Shown here: piece by piece, positions 1-7,804 of the stretch
Layout of the letters: every line of letters starts with the position of its first letter
How positions within the stretch are numbered: the stretch's first letter is position 1
Position numbers and translations under genes: made by a program
Notes under the pieces: generated by a model
The model's database searches: none
What the model saw: only the letters and a program-made list of their open reading frames with translations
Told to the model about the DNA's origin: nothing
Assembly: GCA_944349415.1 (NCBI GenBank)
Contig: CALVMX010000008.1
Span: forward strand, 1-43,610
Direction: 5' to 3'
Source of the DNA: an uncultured Clostridia bacterium
GTDB lineage: Bacteria; Bacillota; Clostridia; Christensenellales; UBA1242
DNA: 43,610 bases

Positions 1-107
1 CGCACACTCATCACTTAGTATGTATAACCATCAGCCTCACCCTTGCAAGCAAGTTCGGCTTCCGATAATATAAACTAATAAAAAAAACAAAATAATTTTA
101 GACAAAT

Positions 108-247
108 TCAAAAGTTATGAGATAAACTTGAATAACACAATTTTCTTTCGTTTTTCTCAATGATGTTGCCAATTTTAATTGCTTCGCCATTTAAAGCCAC
201 TCTGTTTCGACAATTTTATAAATGATAGTCTTTAAATGTGTATCCAT
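108..247 (-). pseudogene. possible short gene remnant downstream of the GNAT gene
   Basis: An ATG overlaps the stop codon of the upstream GNAT gene (TAATG) and opens an 18-codon frame beginning MDTHLKTIIYKIVETEWL. After its stop, the adjacent frame continues with a protein-like NGEAIKIGNIIEKN segment until about position 108. This could be a small gene broken by a frameshift, or chance reading in AT-rich DNA. I recognise no family. The remaining bases 1-107 hold nothing I can assign. Confidence 0.2.
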
Positions 248-774
248 TACAATTCCTTTTCCAAATAAACCAATTTCTCGCTTTTGCCAAATTTATTCAT
301 TCCGTCAATATTTTCTTTTTTTATAACAAAACCATTGTTTATATCAGCTTTTATTGCACTTTTTCTTGACGCAGGAAGCTTATGATATAATTTTTTGACA
401 CCATTAACTTTCAATTTCTCACAAAGTAATTTAATTGCAGGTGTCGCATATCCTTTTCCTCTATGCTCGCCCTTTATAACAATTCCAATTTCATAAGAAT
501 TTTTTTCTTTGTCAAATTTTGCATAAATTTCGCCAATAAATGTGTTATCTTTTTTTATAAAGTAATAATAATTTATTGGCTCATTTCCAATCCACTTCTT
601 CGTCCAAACATTTTTTAATTCACTCAAATCTGTTTGAATTGTTCCGTCTATGCGATTATACCCAGCAAAGTTTAAATCATAGCCCGCATTATAGTCCATT
701 GTGGCAGGATCTTCTTTCATCTCTTTTTTAAACCACAAATCTTCTTTGTGTGGCACAACCAATTTCAAATTCAT
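247..774 (-). CDS. GNAT family N-acetyltransferase
   Basis: Predicted acetyl-CoA-dependent N-acetyltransferase of 175 aa, cytoplasmic. The acetyl-CoA pyrophosphate-binding motif is visible as EHRGKGYATPAIKLL around residues 103-117, preceded by the beta strand YEIGIVIKG. This is the R-x-x-G-x-G/A signature with the following helix. Length is typical of a single GNAT domain. The ATG is preceded by TTGGAGAG, a good ribosome binding site. Substrate cannot be read from sequence; RimJ/RimL-like protein or small-molecule acetylation are both possible. It stands alone, with an AT-rich gap of about 175 bases from the Nudix gene upstream, so it is probably an accessory stress or resistance-type function (inference). 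Confidence 0.85.
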   Translation of the reverse strand: MNLKLVVPHKEDLWFKKEMKEDPATMDYNAGYDLNFAGYNRIDGTIQTDLSELKNVWTKKWIGNEPINYYYFIKKDNTFIGEIYAKFDKEKNSYEIGIVIKGEHRGKGYATPAIKLLCEKLKVNGVKKLYHKLPASRKSAIKADINNGFVIKKENIDGMNKFGKSEKLVYLEKEL

Positions 775-950
775 ATACTCTCCAATTCACAAATTTATAA
801 TCTTCTCCAAATCTCACCCAAAAGGACATTCATAATGTTTTCGTTTTTGTCATAGCAACAAATAAGTTATGTAATTTGATTTTAATTAAATAATTTTTAT
901 AGTTTTGAAATATTTTGTAAAATATTGTAAATTTACAAATTTTAATAGAA

Positions 951-1415
951 TCAAAACTTGATTCCGCCAGCTGTAAATTCATAGACTTTGTTTAGCATTT
1001 CTTCTCGAGAAATTTCTGCAATGGAAATTCCTTTTCCGTCAAACTCACCTTCTAGTCCAAAATTTTTGTTATCAGCATACGAAACAAATTCGGTCAAGAA
1101 AATTTCTGACACATAATCAATGTCAAATTCTTTTCCTTGATATCTCCAAGTGCGAACATAGTTGCAAAATCCTAGGCTTTTCTTTATTTCAACATTGATA
1201 TTTAATTCTTCCAATAATTCTCTTTTTATCGCCTGAACATTTGTTTCGCCATCATCAACGCCACCACCAGAAAGAGAATATTCATATCTCCCCTTACTAT
1301 TCCTTAAAACAACAAATTTTTCTCCCTTTTGAACAACCGCATAAACCTTTTTAAAAGGTTCTCCTTTTATGTATTTGTCATAAGCAATTTTAGCCTTACT
1401 TTCATAATAATCCAT
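951..1415 (-). CDS. Nudix hydrolase
   Basis: Predicted Mg2+-dependent hydrolase of a nucleoside diphosphate linked to another moiety, 154 aa. The Nudix box is complete: GGGVDDGETNVQAIKRELLEEL around residues 49-70 gives G-x5-E-x7-R-E-x2-E-E, with the glutamates that hold the metal. N-terminal strands carry KVYAVVQKGEKFVVLRN, the usual first beta strands of the fold. The start is supported by AGGAGG a few bases upstream of the ATG. Substrate is unknown; house-cleaning of oxidised or damaged nucleotides is the family's common role. It is monocistronic and follows the Hsp20 remnant in the direction of transcription. Confidence 0.88.
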   Translation of the reverse strand: MDYYESKAKIAYDKYIKGEPFKKVYAVVQKGEKFVVLRNSKGRYEYSLSGGGVDDGETNVQAIKRELLEELNINVEIKKSLGFCNYVRTWRYQGKEFDIDYVSEIFLTEFVSYADNKNFGLEGEFDGKGISIAEISREEMLNKVYEFTAGGIKF

Positions 1416-1479
1416 ATTTTCCTCCTAGGTATAAGGATAACAAATTTTTAATTAAAATGCAAATCTATAGCATAAAATA

Positions 1480-1512
1480 AAAATCACTAGTTTTTTGGAC
1501 TAGTGATTTTTC
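1480..1512 (-). terminator. intrinsic terminator after the Hsp20 remnant
   Basis: Perfect 11-bp inverted repeat AAAATCACTAG / CTAGTGATTTT with a 9-base loop. Read on the minus strand it is followed by a T-rich run. It lies just downstream of the TAA of the Hsp20 fragment, so it is probably the original terminator of that gene. Confidence 0.75.
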
Positions 1513-1523
1513 TAATCAATTAA

Positions 1524-1655
1524 TTATTTAATTTCAATGCGGTTTGATTTTGGTGCAGATTTTTCTTCTTTTGGAAGAAGAATTGTCAAAATTCCGTTTT
1601 CAAGTTTAGCATCAATATCTTCTTGTTGAATGTCACCTACATAGAAAGAACGGAC
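1524..1655 (-). pseudogene. truncated small heat-shock protein (Hsp20/IbpA family), C-terminal remnant
   Basis: Only the last 43 codons of an Hsp20/alpha-crystallin chaperone remain, running from VRSFYVGDIQQEDIDAKLEN through GILTILLPKEEK to NRIEIK and a TAA stop. These are the ends of the alpha-crystallin domain (RSFYV...DIDAKLENGILTI) plus the C-terminal I-x-I anchor (IEI). The N-terminal arm and most of the domain, roughly 100 residues, are missing. The break falls exactly where the terminator of the neighbouring ywaF-like gene begins. The intact stop and terminator suggest a recent deletion. With no start codon it is presumably silent. Confidence 0.85.
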
Positions 1656-1684
1656 AAAAAAAGATAATATCAAAATTATCTTTT
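1656..1684 (-). terminator. terminator of the YwaF-like gene
   Basis: AAAAGATAAT / ATTATCTTTT inverted repeat of 10 bp with a 6-base loop, followed on the minus strand by TTTTTTT. It begins 9 bases past the TAA of the membrane protein gene and directly abuts the Hsp20 remnant. Confidence 0.7.
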
Positions 1685-1692
1685 AATTTACT

Positions 1693-2490
1693 TTAGCTCA
1701 CTTTTGTAAGTTTTCTTTTTTGCCTCCAAGCATGATAAACACTTTCCGTTTTATAGTCTTTATCCTTTAGATACAAAAGTTTTTGTATTAAATAAATTAG
1801 GAACATTAAAACTAGGAATATTAAAATAAGTAAAATTGTGTAAATCCAATTTATTGTAAACCAGCCATATTTTGCTCGATCTCCAATATACAAGAATTCA
1901 AAAGGCACACCATTTGAGTTATAAATATAGAAATAATTTATAGAGTAGCCTAATACGTCATTAAAGTAGGAATTTAAAATAATTGCAGGAATCAACAACA
2001 AGACAAGCACTCCAATTCCCCAAAGGAATGACTTAAAATCTATGCGAACAATTTTCAATAGCACCGCATACAATGCACCGATCACAATAAATATGTGTCC
2101 CCAAATATATGCTTGAGCACGTATACTTGCCATAGTTGCATAGTTTTCCAAACTGTCCGCGAACACAAGCGATGCATATGCTGCAAGTAAATTTAAAGTC
2201 CAAGAAATTGAAGTTGCGATTTTACTCCTAAAGACAAGGGCGATAAAAACCATAATATTTCCAAAATGGCACACTTGAAGTGGAATAATTTCTGGATCAA
2301 AACCATTATTTACAAATATATCAATATTTCTCATTATGAGAATACCAAGCGAAATACAACCAATAACAATACCGACAATATATCTTGTCTTATAACTTGT
2401 TTTTCTTAGTGCAAAATAAAGAATTAAAATGGCAACTATTGGTGCTAACATTAAAACAAAGTGCCATACTGACCACATTTCAAATTTCAT
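1693..2490 (-). CDS. YwaF/TMEM164-like integral membrane protein
   Basis: Polytopic membrane protein of 265 aa with about seven hydrophobic segments spread from residues 10-30 to 215-240. It carries the PLQVCHFGNIMVFIAL segment around residues 91-106, like the conserved polar pair in helix 3 of the YwaF/TIGR02206 family (related to eukaryotic TMEM164). No enzymatic function is established for bacterial members. The tail after residue 240 is short and basic, predicted cytoplasmic. It starts 13 bases after the trpS stop and has its own terminator, so it is probably co-transcribed with trpS. That pairing does not suggest a functional link. Confidence 0.75.
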   Translation of the reverse strand: MKFEMWSVWHFVLMLAPIVAILILYFALRKTSYKTRYIVGIVIGCISLGILIMRNIDIFVNNGFDPEIIPLQVCHFGNIMVFIALVFRSKIATSISWTLNLLAAYASLVFADSLENYATMASIRAQAYIWGHIFIVIGALYAVLLKIVRIDFKSFLWGIGVLVLLLIPAIILNSYFNDVLGYSINYFYIYNSNGVPFEFLYIGDRAKYGWFTINWIYTILLILIFLVLMFLIYLIQKLLYLKDKDYKTESVYHAWRQKRKLTKVS

Positions 2491-2503
2491 TTTATTTATC
2501 CTT

Positions 2504-3499
2504 TTATTTATCTGTTCCTATTGCTTTTCTAACGCGAGCAAGGACTTCGCTCGCCACTTTTTGAGCTTTAACCGCTCCTTGTTTTAAAATTTCGTCCACC
2601 TCTTCTTTATGACTGATAAAGTAATTGAATTTTTCGCGCATCGGTGAAATAAATCTATTTGCAACCTCAAAAAGTTGTTTTTTAGCCTCGCCCCAGCCTA
2701 GTCCGTTTAACAAATCTTGTTCAAATTTTTTAGCCTCATCTTCGCTTGCGAAAAGTTTAAACAATTTGTTTACAGTGCAGTCTGCATCTTTTGGCTCGCC
2801 CGGCAAACGACTATCTGTCACCACTCTAAATATTGATTTTCTAAGAGTCTCCTCGTCAGAAAACAGCCTAATAGTATTGTTGTAACTTTTACTCATCTTT
2901 CTGCCGTCAAGCCCAACTAATGTGTTGTTATTTTCGTCGATATACTCTTTAGGCTCCTTTAAACATTTTCCGTATTTTACATTAAAATTATGCGCAATGT
3001 CGCGGGCAATTTCAATATGTTGTTTTTGGTCAAGTCCAACTGGAACAAGGTCAGTGTCAAACAAAATTATATCAGCAGCCATTAAAATTGGATAGTTATA
3101 AAGCCCCATATTCACACCGTCATCACGGTCTATTCCTTGCTCTTCATTACGTTCCACAATAGCCTTATAAGCGTGCGCTCTATTCATCAGTCCTTTTGGT
3201 GTGACGTTGCAAAGTATCCAATTAAGTTCAAAATCTTCTTTGATATCACTCTGGCGATAAAAAACAACCTTTTTAGGATCAAGCCCACAAGCAAGCCATG
3301 TGCAAGCGATGTTGTAGAAATATTCCTGCATCTCTTCTTTATTTTCTAATGTGGTAAGTGCGTGGTAGTCAGCAATAAAATAATAGCAATCATAATCAGG
3401 ATTATGGCTTAGTTCAATAGCCGGCTTAATAGCTCCAAAATAGTTTCCTATATGAGCATAACCGGTAGGTTTTATTCCCGTCAAAATTCTTTTTTTCAT
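2504..3499 (-). CDS. trpS: tryptophanyl-tRNA synthetase
   Basis: Class I aminoacyl-tRNA synthetase of 331 aa that charges tRNA-Trp. The HIGH-type motif appears as PTGYAHIGNYFG near residues 11-22, and the KMSKS loop as GRKMSKSYNN at 199-208. The YPILMAADIILF block and the GLDQKQHIE segment at 155-163 are characteristic of TrpRS. Length matches bacterial TrpS. ATG is preceded by AAGGGG. A TTGACA/TAAAAT promoter lies about 25-55 bases upstream. I find no T-box leader between promoter and ATG, unlike many Firmicutes trpS genes. The cognate tRNA-Trp lies about 7 kb away. Confidence 0.97.
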   Translation of the reverse strand: MKKRILTGIKPTGYAHIGNYFGAIKPAIELSHNPDYDCYYFIADYHALTTLENKEEMQEYFYNIACTWLACGLDPKKVVFYRQSDIKEDFELNWILCNVTPKGLMNRAHAYKAIVERNEEQGIDRDDGVNMGLYNYPILMAADIILFDTDLVPVGLDQKQHIEIARDIAHNFNVKYGKCLKEPKEYIDENNNTLVGLDGRKMSKSYNNTIRLFSDEETLRKSIFRVVTDSRLPGEPKDADCTVNKLFKLFASEDEAKKFEQDLLNGLGWGEAKKQLFEVANRFISPMREKFNYFISHKEEVDEILKQGAVKAQKVASEVLARVRKAIGTDK

Positions 3500-3523
3500 A
3501 AAAGTCCCCTTAAATCAAAAAAA

Positions 3524-3553
3524 ATTTTATCACTAATAGAAAAAGAATGTCAA
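3524..3553 (-). promoter_or_regulatory. trpS promoter
   Basis: Minus-strand TTGACA (3548-3553), an 18-base spacer and TAAAAT (3524-3529), 25 bases upstream of the trpS ATG. The leader is too short for a T-box. Confidence 0.7.
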
Positions 3554-3702
3554 GAAAATTTTGACATTTATTATGATATTATAATTAAATCTAATTATTT
3601 TAGAGAATCCATCAAATTTAAAAATCTGCCAATAGAACCAAATACAGCAGAAGGAAAAATTAAATGGGGTTTAAAAAGTGCCGATTTGGTGATTTCGAAT
3701 AT

Positions 3703-3738
3703 AAAAAATTTGCCTCAAACTGTTTTAAAGGCAAATTT
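3703..3738 (-). terminator. terminator of the M1 peptidase gene
   Basis: AAATTTGCCT (3706-3715) and AGGCAAATTT (3729-3738) form a 10-bp stem. On the minus strand a run of Ts follows at 3708-3703. It begins about 20 bases past the peptidase stop codon. Confidence 0.8.
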
Positions 3739-3758
3739 AATTTCAATAATATAGGTGT

Positions 3759-5198
3759 CTAATCTCCTATCACAACATTACCGTCTAGCCAAGAGTTTAT
3801 GAAGCCTTCCAAATTTCGATGCGAGGATTTTGAAAAAGAATCAATTAGTTTAGCACCGCTGGCATTTTTATAGCAGTATTCTTCAAAATAATCTTGTAGA
3901 CACTTAAAAAATTTATTGTCACCTAATGTTTTTCTCAAACTATCATACATCAAAACACCTTTTGTGTAGACACAGTTAACATATTCAGGTTCTGTTTGAA
4001 ATTCACTTAAATTTCTGTTCATGCTTTCATCACAGTCACCTGTAATATTTGTGTAAACGTCAACAAACATACTATAAGTGTTATATGCACCATTTATAAT
4101 TTCATCATAATTAAGCCCGTAATCATGGCGTTCAAAGAAAAGAGCGGTGGAATATTCTGTCAAGCTTTCATCCAGCCATGCCTCTTCATATTCATTATTT
4201 CCTACGAGAGAATACCACCACTGATGAGCAAGTTCGTGAACAATGACATAGCGATAGGTTTCCGCATCCGAAATTTTATCTGAAATATAGACAAGATTCG
4301 GATATTCCATACCACCAAAACAAAAATTAGTTTTGACCACATTGATATTTTTATATGGATAATCTCCAAATAGAGAAGAAAATTCTTCTATAACCTCACA
4401 AGATAATGTTAGATAATCTTCCGCGTTTTCGTCATCGTAGTAGTAATAATTGACTTTAACACCATATATATCACTTGAGATAACTTCAAATTTATCAGAT
4501 AAAACAAAACAAAAATCTCTTATTTTTTCGCCCACTATTTTTGTGGTTGTTTTTGAATTTGTGGTTTGTGAATCTAAAATATCTCCACTTGACGCAAGAG
4601 TGAAAGAAGAAGAGTATGTTATTTCAACATTGTAATTTGCAATTTCACTATAAAATGGGTCGCCGTTTGAAGCAAAAGAATTTTTGATAAAACCGTTATC
4701 ATAGACACATAAAATTGGATAAAAATTGCCAAAATTTATCGTATTTTCGCCGTAACCAAGACGATGATTTATATTTGCAAGTGTCACGACGTAAGATATG
4801 TCAATTTCAATACTTTCATTAGGAAAAAGTGAATTTAATAATGAAATAGTTAAAATCGCATCATTTTCAATTTCAAATTCAGCTGAAGTTTCGCCTATTT
4901 TAATACTTTCAATATCTATTTCACCAAAAGACTCTCCATTTGGATATGCTCGCTCTAAATATGCGTTAGAGACTGCGACTTCTTTAAAGGAATTTGGATA
5001 TAGAAAAAAACAAACTTCATTTAAAGTGTTATCGGAATTATTAACATAACAAACAGTTTGCTCTGCTTTTAAAGTGTGAGTATTTTCATCGTATTCACAA
5101 ACTATATTATAACTTGAAAGTTTAACTTCTTGTCCGCATCCGACAAGGCATAACGGAATAACAAAAACTAGTGCTAAAAGAAAAGCATATTTTTTCAT
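3759..5198 (-). CDS. M1-family zinc metallopeptidase, predicted lipoprotein
   Basis: Predicted membrane-anchored zinc aminopeptidase-like enzyme of 479 aa. The N-terminus is a lipoprotein signal (MKKYAFLLALVF... with lipobox LVGC, Cys21). The gluzincin site HELAHQWW is at 321-328 with the third zinc ligand Glu344 in WLDESLTEY, the M1 arrangement. The exopeptidase motif normally written GAMEN is GGMEYP near residue 295-300, so N-terminal substrate recognition may differ. It is shorter than classical aminopeptidase N, lacking most of the C-terminal helical domain. Probable role is trimming extracellular peptides for nutrition (inference). It is monocistronic with its own terminator, and divergent from dnaD. 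Confidence 0.9.
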   Translation of the reverse strand: MKKYAFLLALVFVIPLCLVGCGQEVKLSSYNIVCEYDENTHTLKAEQTVCYVNNSDNTLNEVCFFLYPNSFKEVAVSNAYLERAYPNGESFGEIDIESIKIGETSAEFEIENDAILTISLLNSLFPNESIEIDISYVVTLANINHRLGYGENTINFGNFYPILCVYDNGFIKNSFASNGDPFYSEIANYNVEITYSSSFTLASSGDILDSQTTNSKTTTKIVGEKIRDFCFVLSDKFEVISSDIYGVKVNYYYYDDENAEDYLTLSCEVIEEFSSLFGDYPYKNINVVKTNFCFGGMEYPNLVYISDKISDAETYRYVIVHELAHQWWYSLVGNNEYEEAWLDESLTEYSTALFFERHDYGLNYDEIINGAYNTYSMFVDVYTNITGDCDESMNRNLSEFQTEPEYVNCVYTKGVLMYDSLRKTLGDNKFFKCLQDYFEEYCYKNASGAKLIDSFSKSSHRNLEGFINSWLDGNVVIGD

Positions 5199-5241
5199 AT
5201 CCTATTTTATTAAGGAAAAATCTAAAAGATACCTGAAAAAC

Positions 5242-5270
5242 TTGTAAAAGAAAAAAATTTGTGCTACAAT
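5242..5270 (+). promoter_or_regulatory. promoter of the dnaD-dnaI operon
   Basis: TTGTAA (5242-5247), 17-base spacer, TACAAT (5265-5270). Transcription would start near 5277, inside the inverted repeat described next. Confidence 0.65.
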
Positions 5271-5299
5271 TTTATTGCAAGTTTTATCTTGCAATAAAA
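5270..5299 (+). repeat. inverted repeat over the dnaD transcription start (operator or 5' mRNA hairpin)
   Basis: TTTTATTGCAAG and CTTGCAATAAAA form a perfect 12-bp inverted repeat around a 6-base loop. It lies between the -10 box and the AGGAG ribosome binding site at 5301-5305. Position and symmetry fit a repressor operator, or a hairpin at the mRNA 5' end protecting the transcript. No T-run follows, so it is not a terminator. Confidence 0.6.
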
Positions 5300-5311
5300 T
5301 AGGAGTGCAAA

Positions 5312-6751
5312 ATGGCTTTTTGTAAACTATCTGTGGATGCTGTTGCAAATAATACCACACAAGTGGACAATATTTTTATAAACAATTACCTACCTTATGC
5401 CTCGTCTGAGTGTGTTAAGGTCTATCTTTATGGTCTATACAAATGTCAAGACGCATCAAGTCGTGACAACACTCTTGAAAATTTCGCAAACGAACTTAAT
5501 ATGTCACAAGAGGACGTGGAGAGTTGTTTCTATTATTGGCAAGAACAAGGACTTGTGCAAATCTTGGAAGTTATTCCTTTTGAAGTGAGATACTTACCTA
5601 TAACTAATGTTTTAAATCACACAAAAAAATATAATGTCAAAAAATACGGGACCTTTAATGCTCAAGCACAAGAAATTTTGTCCGGTAGAATGATAACACC
5701 GAAAGAATATGAAGAATATTACTATATCATTGAAGAATTACATATGGAAAAAGAAGCCTTGCTTATGGTTATCAAATACTGCGTGGACGCTAAGAAAAGT
5801 GATAATATAAATTATTCCTATATCACAACGGTGGCGAAAGATTTTGCTAATCGTAAAATTTTGACCGCAAAGCAAACTGAAGAATACTTGTGTGGGCTGG
5901 AAGGACAAAATGAAGGCGTGGAAATGGTGTTTAAGGCTCTTAAAATTAAACGACTACCAACAATAAACGAGCGCTCGACATATAAATTCTGGAAAGATGA
6001 ATTAAAATTTGATGACAACGTCATATTAAACGTGGCAAAAAATATGAAACGCCCAAGTTTTGAGTATCTAGACACACTTTTAAAGAAATATTATTCATTA
6101 AAACTTCAAAAAGTGGACGAAATTGAAAATTATGAAAGTGAGAAGAAAACTTCCACTGAAGTTGCTAAGAAAATCACCACAAATCTTGGCTTATACTACG
6201 AAAATCTTGAGCCTGTGGTGGATAATTATATCTTCAAATGGTTCAATATGGGCTTTTCAGTAAGTATGTTAGAGCAAATTTCTAACTACTCTTTTAAAAC
6301 AAATGTTAGGACATTGGAAGGTATGGACAAAGTGCTTGCAAAATTCTACAAACTCGGCATATTGAGTGAAGAAAGTCTGCAAGAATACTTTAATTCCGTC
6401 CTTTCAGTCGATAAAAAGATTAAAACCATACTTGAGAGCATTGGTTTATCTCGAAATGTTAATCAATTCGATAGAGATAAATACAAAATTTGGACGGAAG
6501 TTTGGAATATGCCGGATGACTTAATTGAATATGCCGTAAACCTTGCAGTTGGAAAAGAACAACCAATGCAATATCTTGCTGCCCTTCTCTCCTCTTTCCA
6601 CGATAAAAATATTAGAACAGTGGAAGATGCTAAAAATTCTTCTCAAATTGTCAGCACAAAAACGAAAACGAAAAAATTTAATAACGAACGTGATTACACT
6701 AAAGAAGAGATGAATGCCCTCTTCCAGTCTATTGAAGAAATCGAGGTGTAA
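5312..6751 (+). CDS. DnaD/DnaB-domain primosomal replication protein
   Basis: Predicted replication-restart or initiation protein of 479 aa, the Firmicutes DnaB/DnaD type that remodels DNA and helps load the replicative helicase. Residues 1-90 form a winged-helix region with YLPYASSECVKVYLYGLY and a SQEDVESCFYYW recognition-like helix. A DnaB_2-type domain follows near 120-190, with NYSYITTVAKDFANRKILT, the conserved Y-I-x3-A...W/F-x3-I-T pattern. Similar blocks recur near 205-270, 295-365 and 385-450, so the protein seems to carry three or four DnaD-like modules. ATG follows AGGAG at 7-base spacing. Its stop is 1 base from the ATG of the DnaI-like gene, implying coupled translation. Confidence 0.85.
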   Translation: MAFCKLSVDAVANNTTQVDNIFINNYLPYASSECVKVYLYGLYKCQDASSRDNTLENFANELNMSQEDVESCFYYWQEQGLVQILEVIPFEVRYLPITNVLNHTKKYNVKKYGTFNAQAQEILSGRMITPKEYEEYYYIIEELHMEKEALLMVIKYCVDAKKSDNINYSYITTVAKDFANRKILTAKQTEEYLCGLEGQNEGVEMVFKALKIKRLPTINERSTYKFWKDELKFDDNVILNVAKNMKRPSFEYLDTLLKKYYSLKLQKVDEIENYESEKKTSTEVAKKITTNLGLYYENLEPVVDNYIFKWFNMGFSVSMLEQISNYSFKTNVRTLEGMDKVLAKFYKLGILSEESLQEYFNSVLSVDKKIKTILESIGLSRNVNQFDRDKYKIWTEVWNMPDDLIEYAVNLAVGKEQPMQYLAALLSSFHDKNIRTVEDAKNSSQIVSTKTKTKKFNNERDYTKEEMNALFQSIEEIEV

Positions 6752-6752
6752 T

Positions 6753-7637
6753 ATGAATAGAGAAGTTATTGAAAAAGCGGAAAACATAATAAACGAAAGA
6801 AAACGTAAAAATGAAGAGCCCTATACACTTATACTTGAACAATTTTCAAAAGATGAAAAATTCAGTAATTTAAGAAAAAAATATCAACAAGAAATAATTG
6901 AAAACGCTAAAAAAGAAGCATATGGCGAAAAAACAAACAAAACTCTTCAAGAAAAACTCAAAAAAGAAATTGACGAATATTTTTCTAAAAATGGAGTAAA
7001 AAACACAATTTCCTATTCCTGTAAAAAGTGCCAAGATAATGGCTATGTTGACGGAAAAATATGTGAGTGCCTTAAAAAAGAAATTTCAAATATTCTTTTT
7101 GAAGAAAGCAATTTCGGAAAACTTGTAAGTTTTTCTGAGGCTGAAAAAGGTGCTCAAGGCACATTAAAAATGCTCTATGAAAAAATGAAAGAATGGTGTC
7201 ATAGCGATTTTAAGAAAAATATAATCTTCTTGTCTGGTCAAGTCGGAACAGGAAAAACATATCTTACTCGTGCAATGGCAAACGAACTAATTGAGCAGGG
7301 AAAAATTGTCAAACTTGTCACTGCTTTTCAAATGAGCCGTGATTTTAAGGAATATCGCTCGACTTATAACGAAACAATTTTAGATAAATATCTCTCCTGT
7401 GAATTTTTGTTTATTGATGACCTTGGAACAGAAGTGATTTATAAAAATTCCACCATTGAATTTTTATATCAAGTTTTAAATGAAAGACAAATGAGAAAAC
7501 TTTGCACAATAATAACCTCTAACCTTGACCTCGCAGAAATCAGAGACAGATATGATGAACGCATATTTTCTCGCATCGCAAATCGCGAAACTTCAATTTC
7601 TGTTATTTTAAAAAACGAAGATTTGAGATTAAAGTAA
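6753..7637 (+). CDS. dnaI: DnaI/DnaC-type helicase loader ATPase
   Basis: AAA+ ATPase of 294 aa that loads the replicative DnaB/DnaC-type helicase. An N-terminal zinc site is visible (SCKKCQDNGYVDGKICECL around residues 89-107), as in DnaI. Walker A is LSGQVGTGKTYL near 154-165, Walker B is FLFIDDLGTE near 215-224, sensor 1 is TIITSNLD, and an arginine-rich DERIFSRI follows. The ATG at 6753 is chosen because GAGGTG precedes it and the next in-frame start upstream overlaps the previous gene. It is adjacent to the DnaD-domain gene, so the pair forms a primosome operon with a strong terminator after it. Confidence 0.92.
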   Translation: MNREVIEKAENIINERKRKNEEPYTLILEQFSKDEKFSNLRKKYQQEIIENAKKEAYGEKTNKTLQEKLKKEIDEYFSKNGVKNTISYSCKKCQDNGYVDGKICECLKKEISNILFEESNFGKLVSFSEAEKGAQGTLKMLYEKMKEWCHSDFKKNIIFLSGQVGTGKTYLTRAMANELIEQGKIVKLVTAFQMSRDFKEYRSTYNETILDKYLSCEFLFIDDLGTEVIYKNSTIEFLYQVLNERQMRKLCTIITSNLDLAEIRDRYDERIFSRIANRETSISVILKNEDLRLK

Positions 7638-7656
7638 AGTTAAAATTTTTGGAGAT

Positions 7657-7676
7657 TAACATAAATGGTTATGTTA
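7657..7676 (+). repeat. small hairpin after the dnaI stop
   Basis: TAACATAA atgg TTATGTTA, an 8-bp perfect stem 20 bases past dnaI. It has no T-run and may be a 3' UTR stem upstream of the terminator. Confidence 0.4.
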
Positions 7677-7721
7677 AAAATCAATACTTTTATTAAAACC
7701 ACTCGAAAACGGCGAAAAGAA

Positions 7722-7753
7722 AAAACTTTTAGCAAATTGCTAAAAGTTTTTTG
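7722..7753 (+). terminator. terminator of dnaD-dnaI
   Basis: Near-perfect palindrome centred on 7736, with arms AAAAACTTTTAGCAA and TTGCTAAAAGTTTTTT, ending in a T-run on the plus strand. The symmetrical A-run could also stop minus-strand transcription. Confidence 0.8.
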
Positions 7754-7804
7754 TTGCCAAAGGTAACTGCAAATCTAAATGATTTGCTCTTTTTTGTCTC
7801 CATA

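Noticed and set aside
3452..3754. 100-codon plus-strand frame between trpS and the peptidase gene
   Set aside because: It overlaps the trpS start and promoter and the peptidase terminator, has no ribosome binding site, and matches no family.
7665..7766. 33-codon basic open frame after dnaI with a GGAG upstream
   Set aside because: It starts in a hairpin loop and runs through the dnaI terminator; composition alone explains the Lys/Arg richness.
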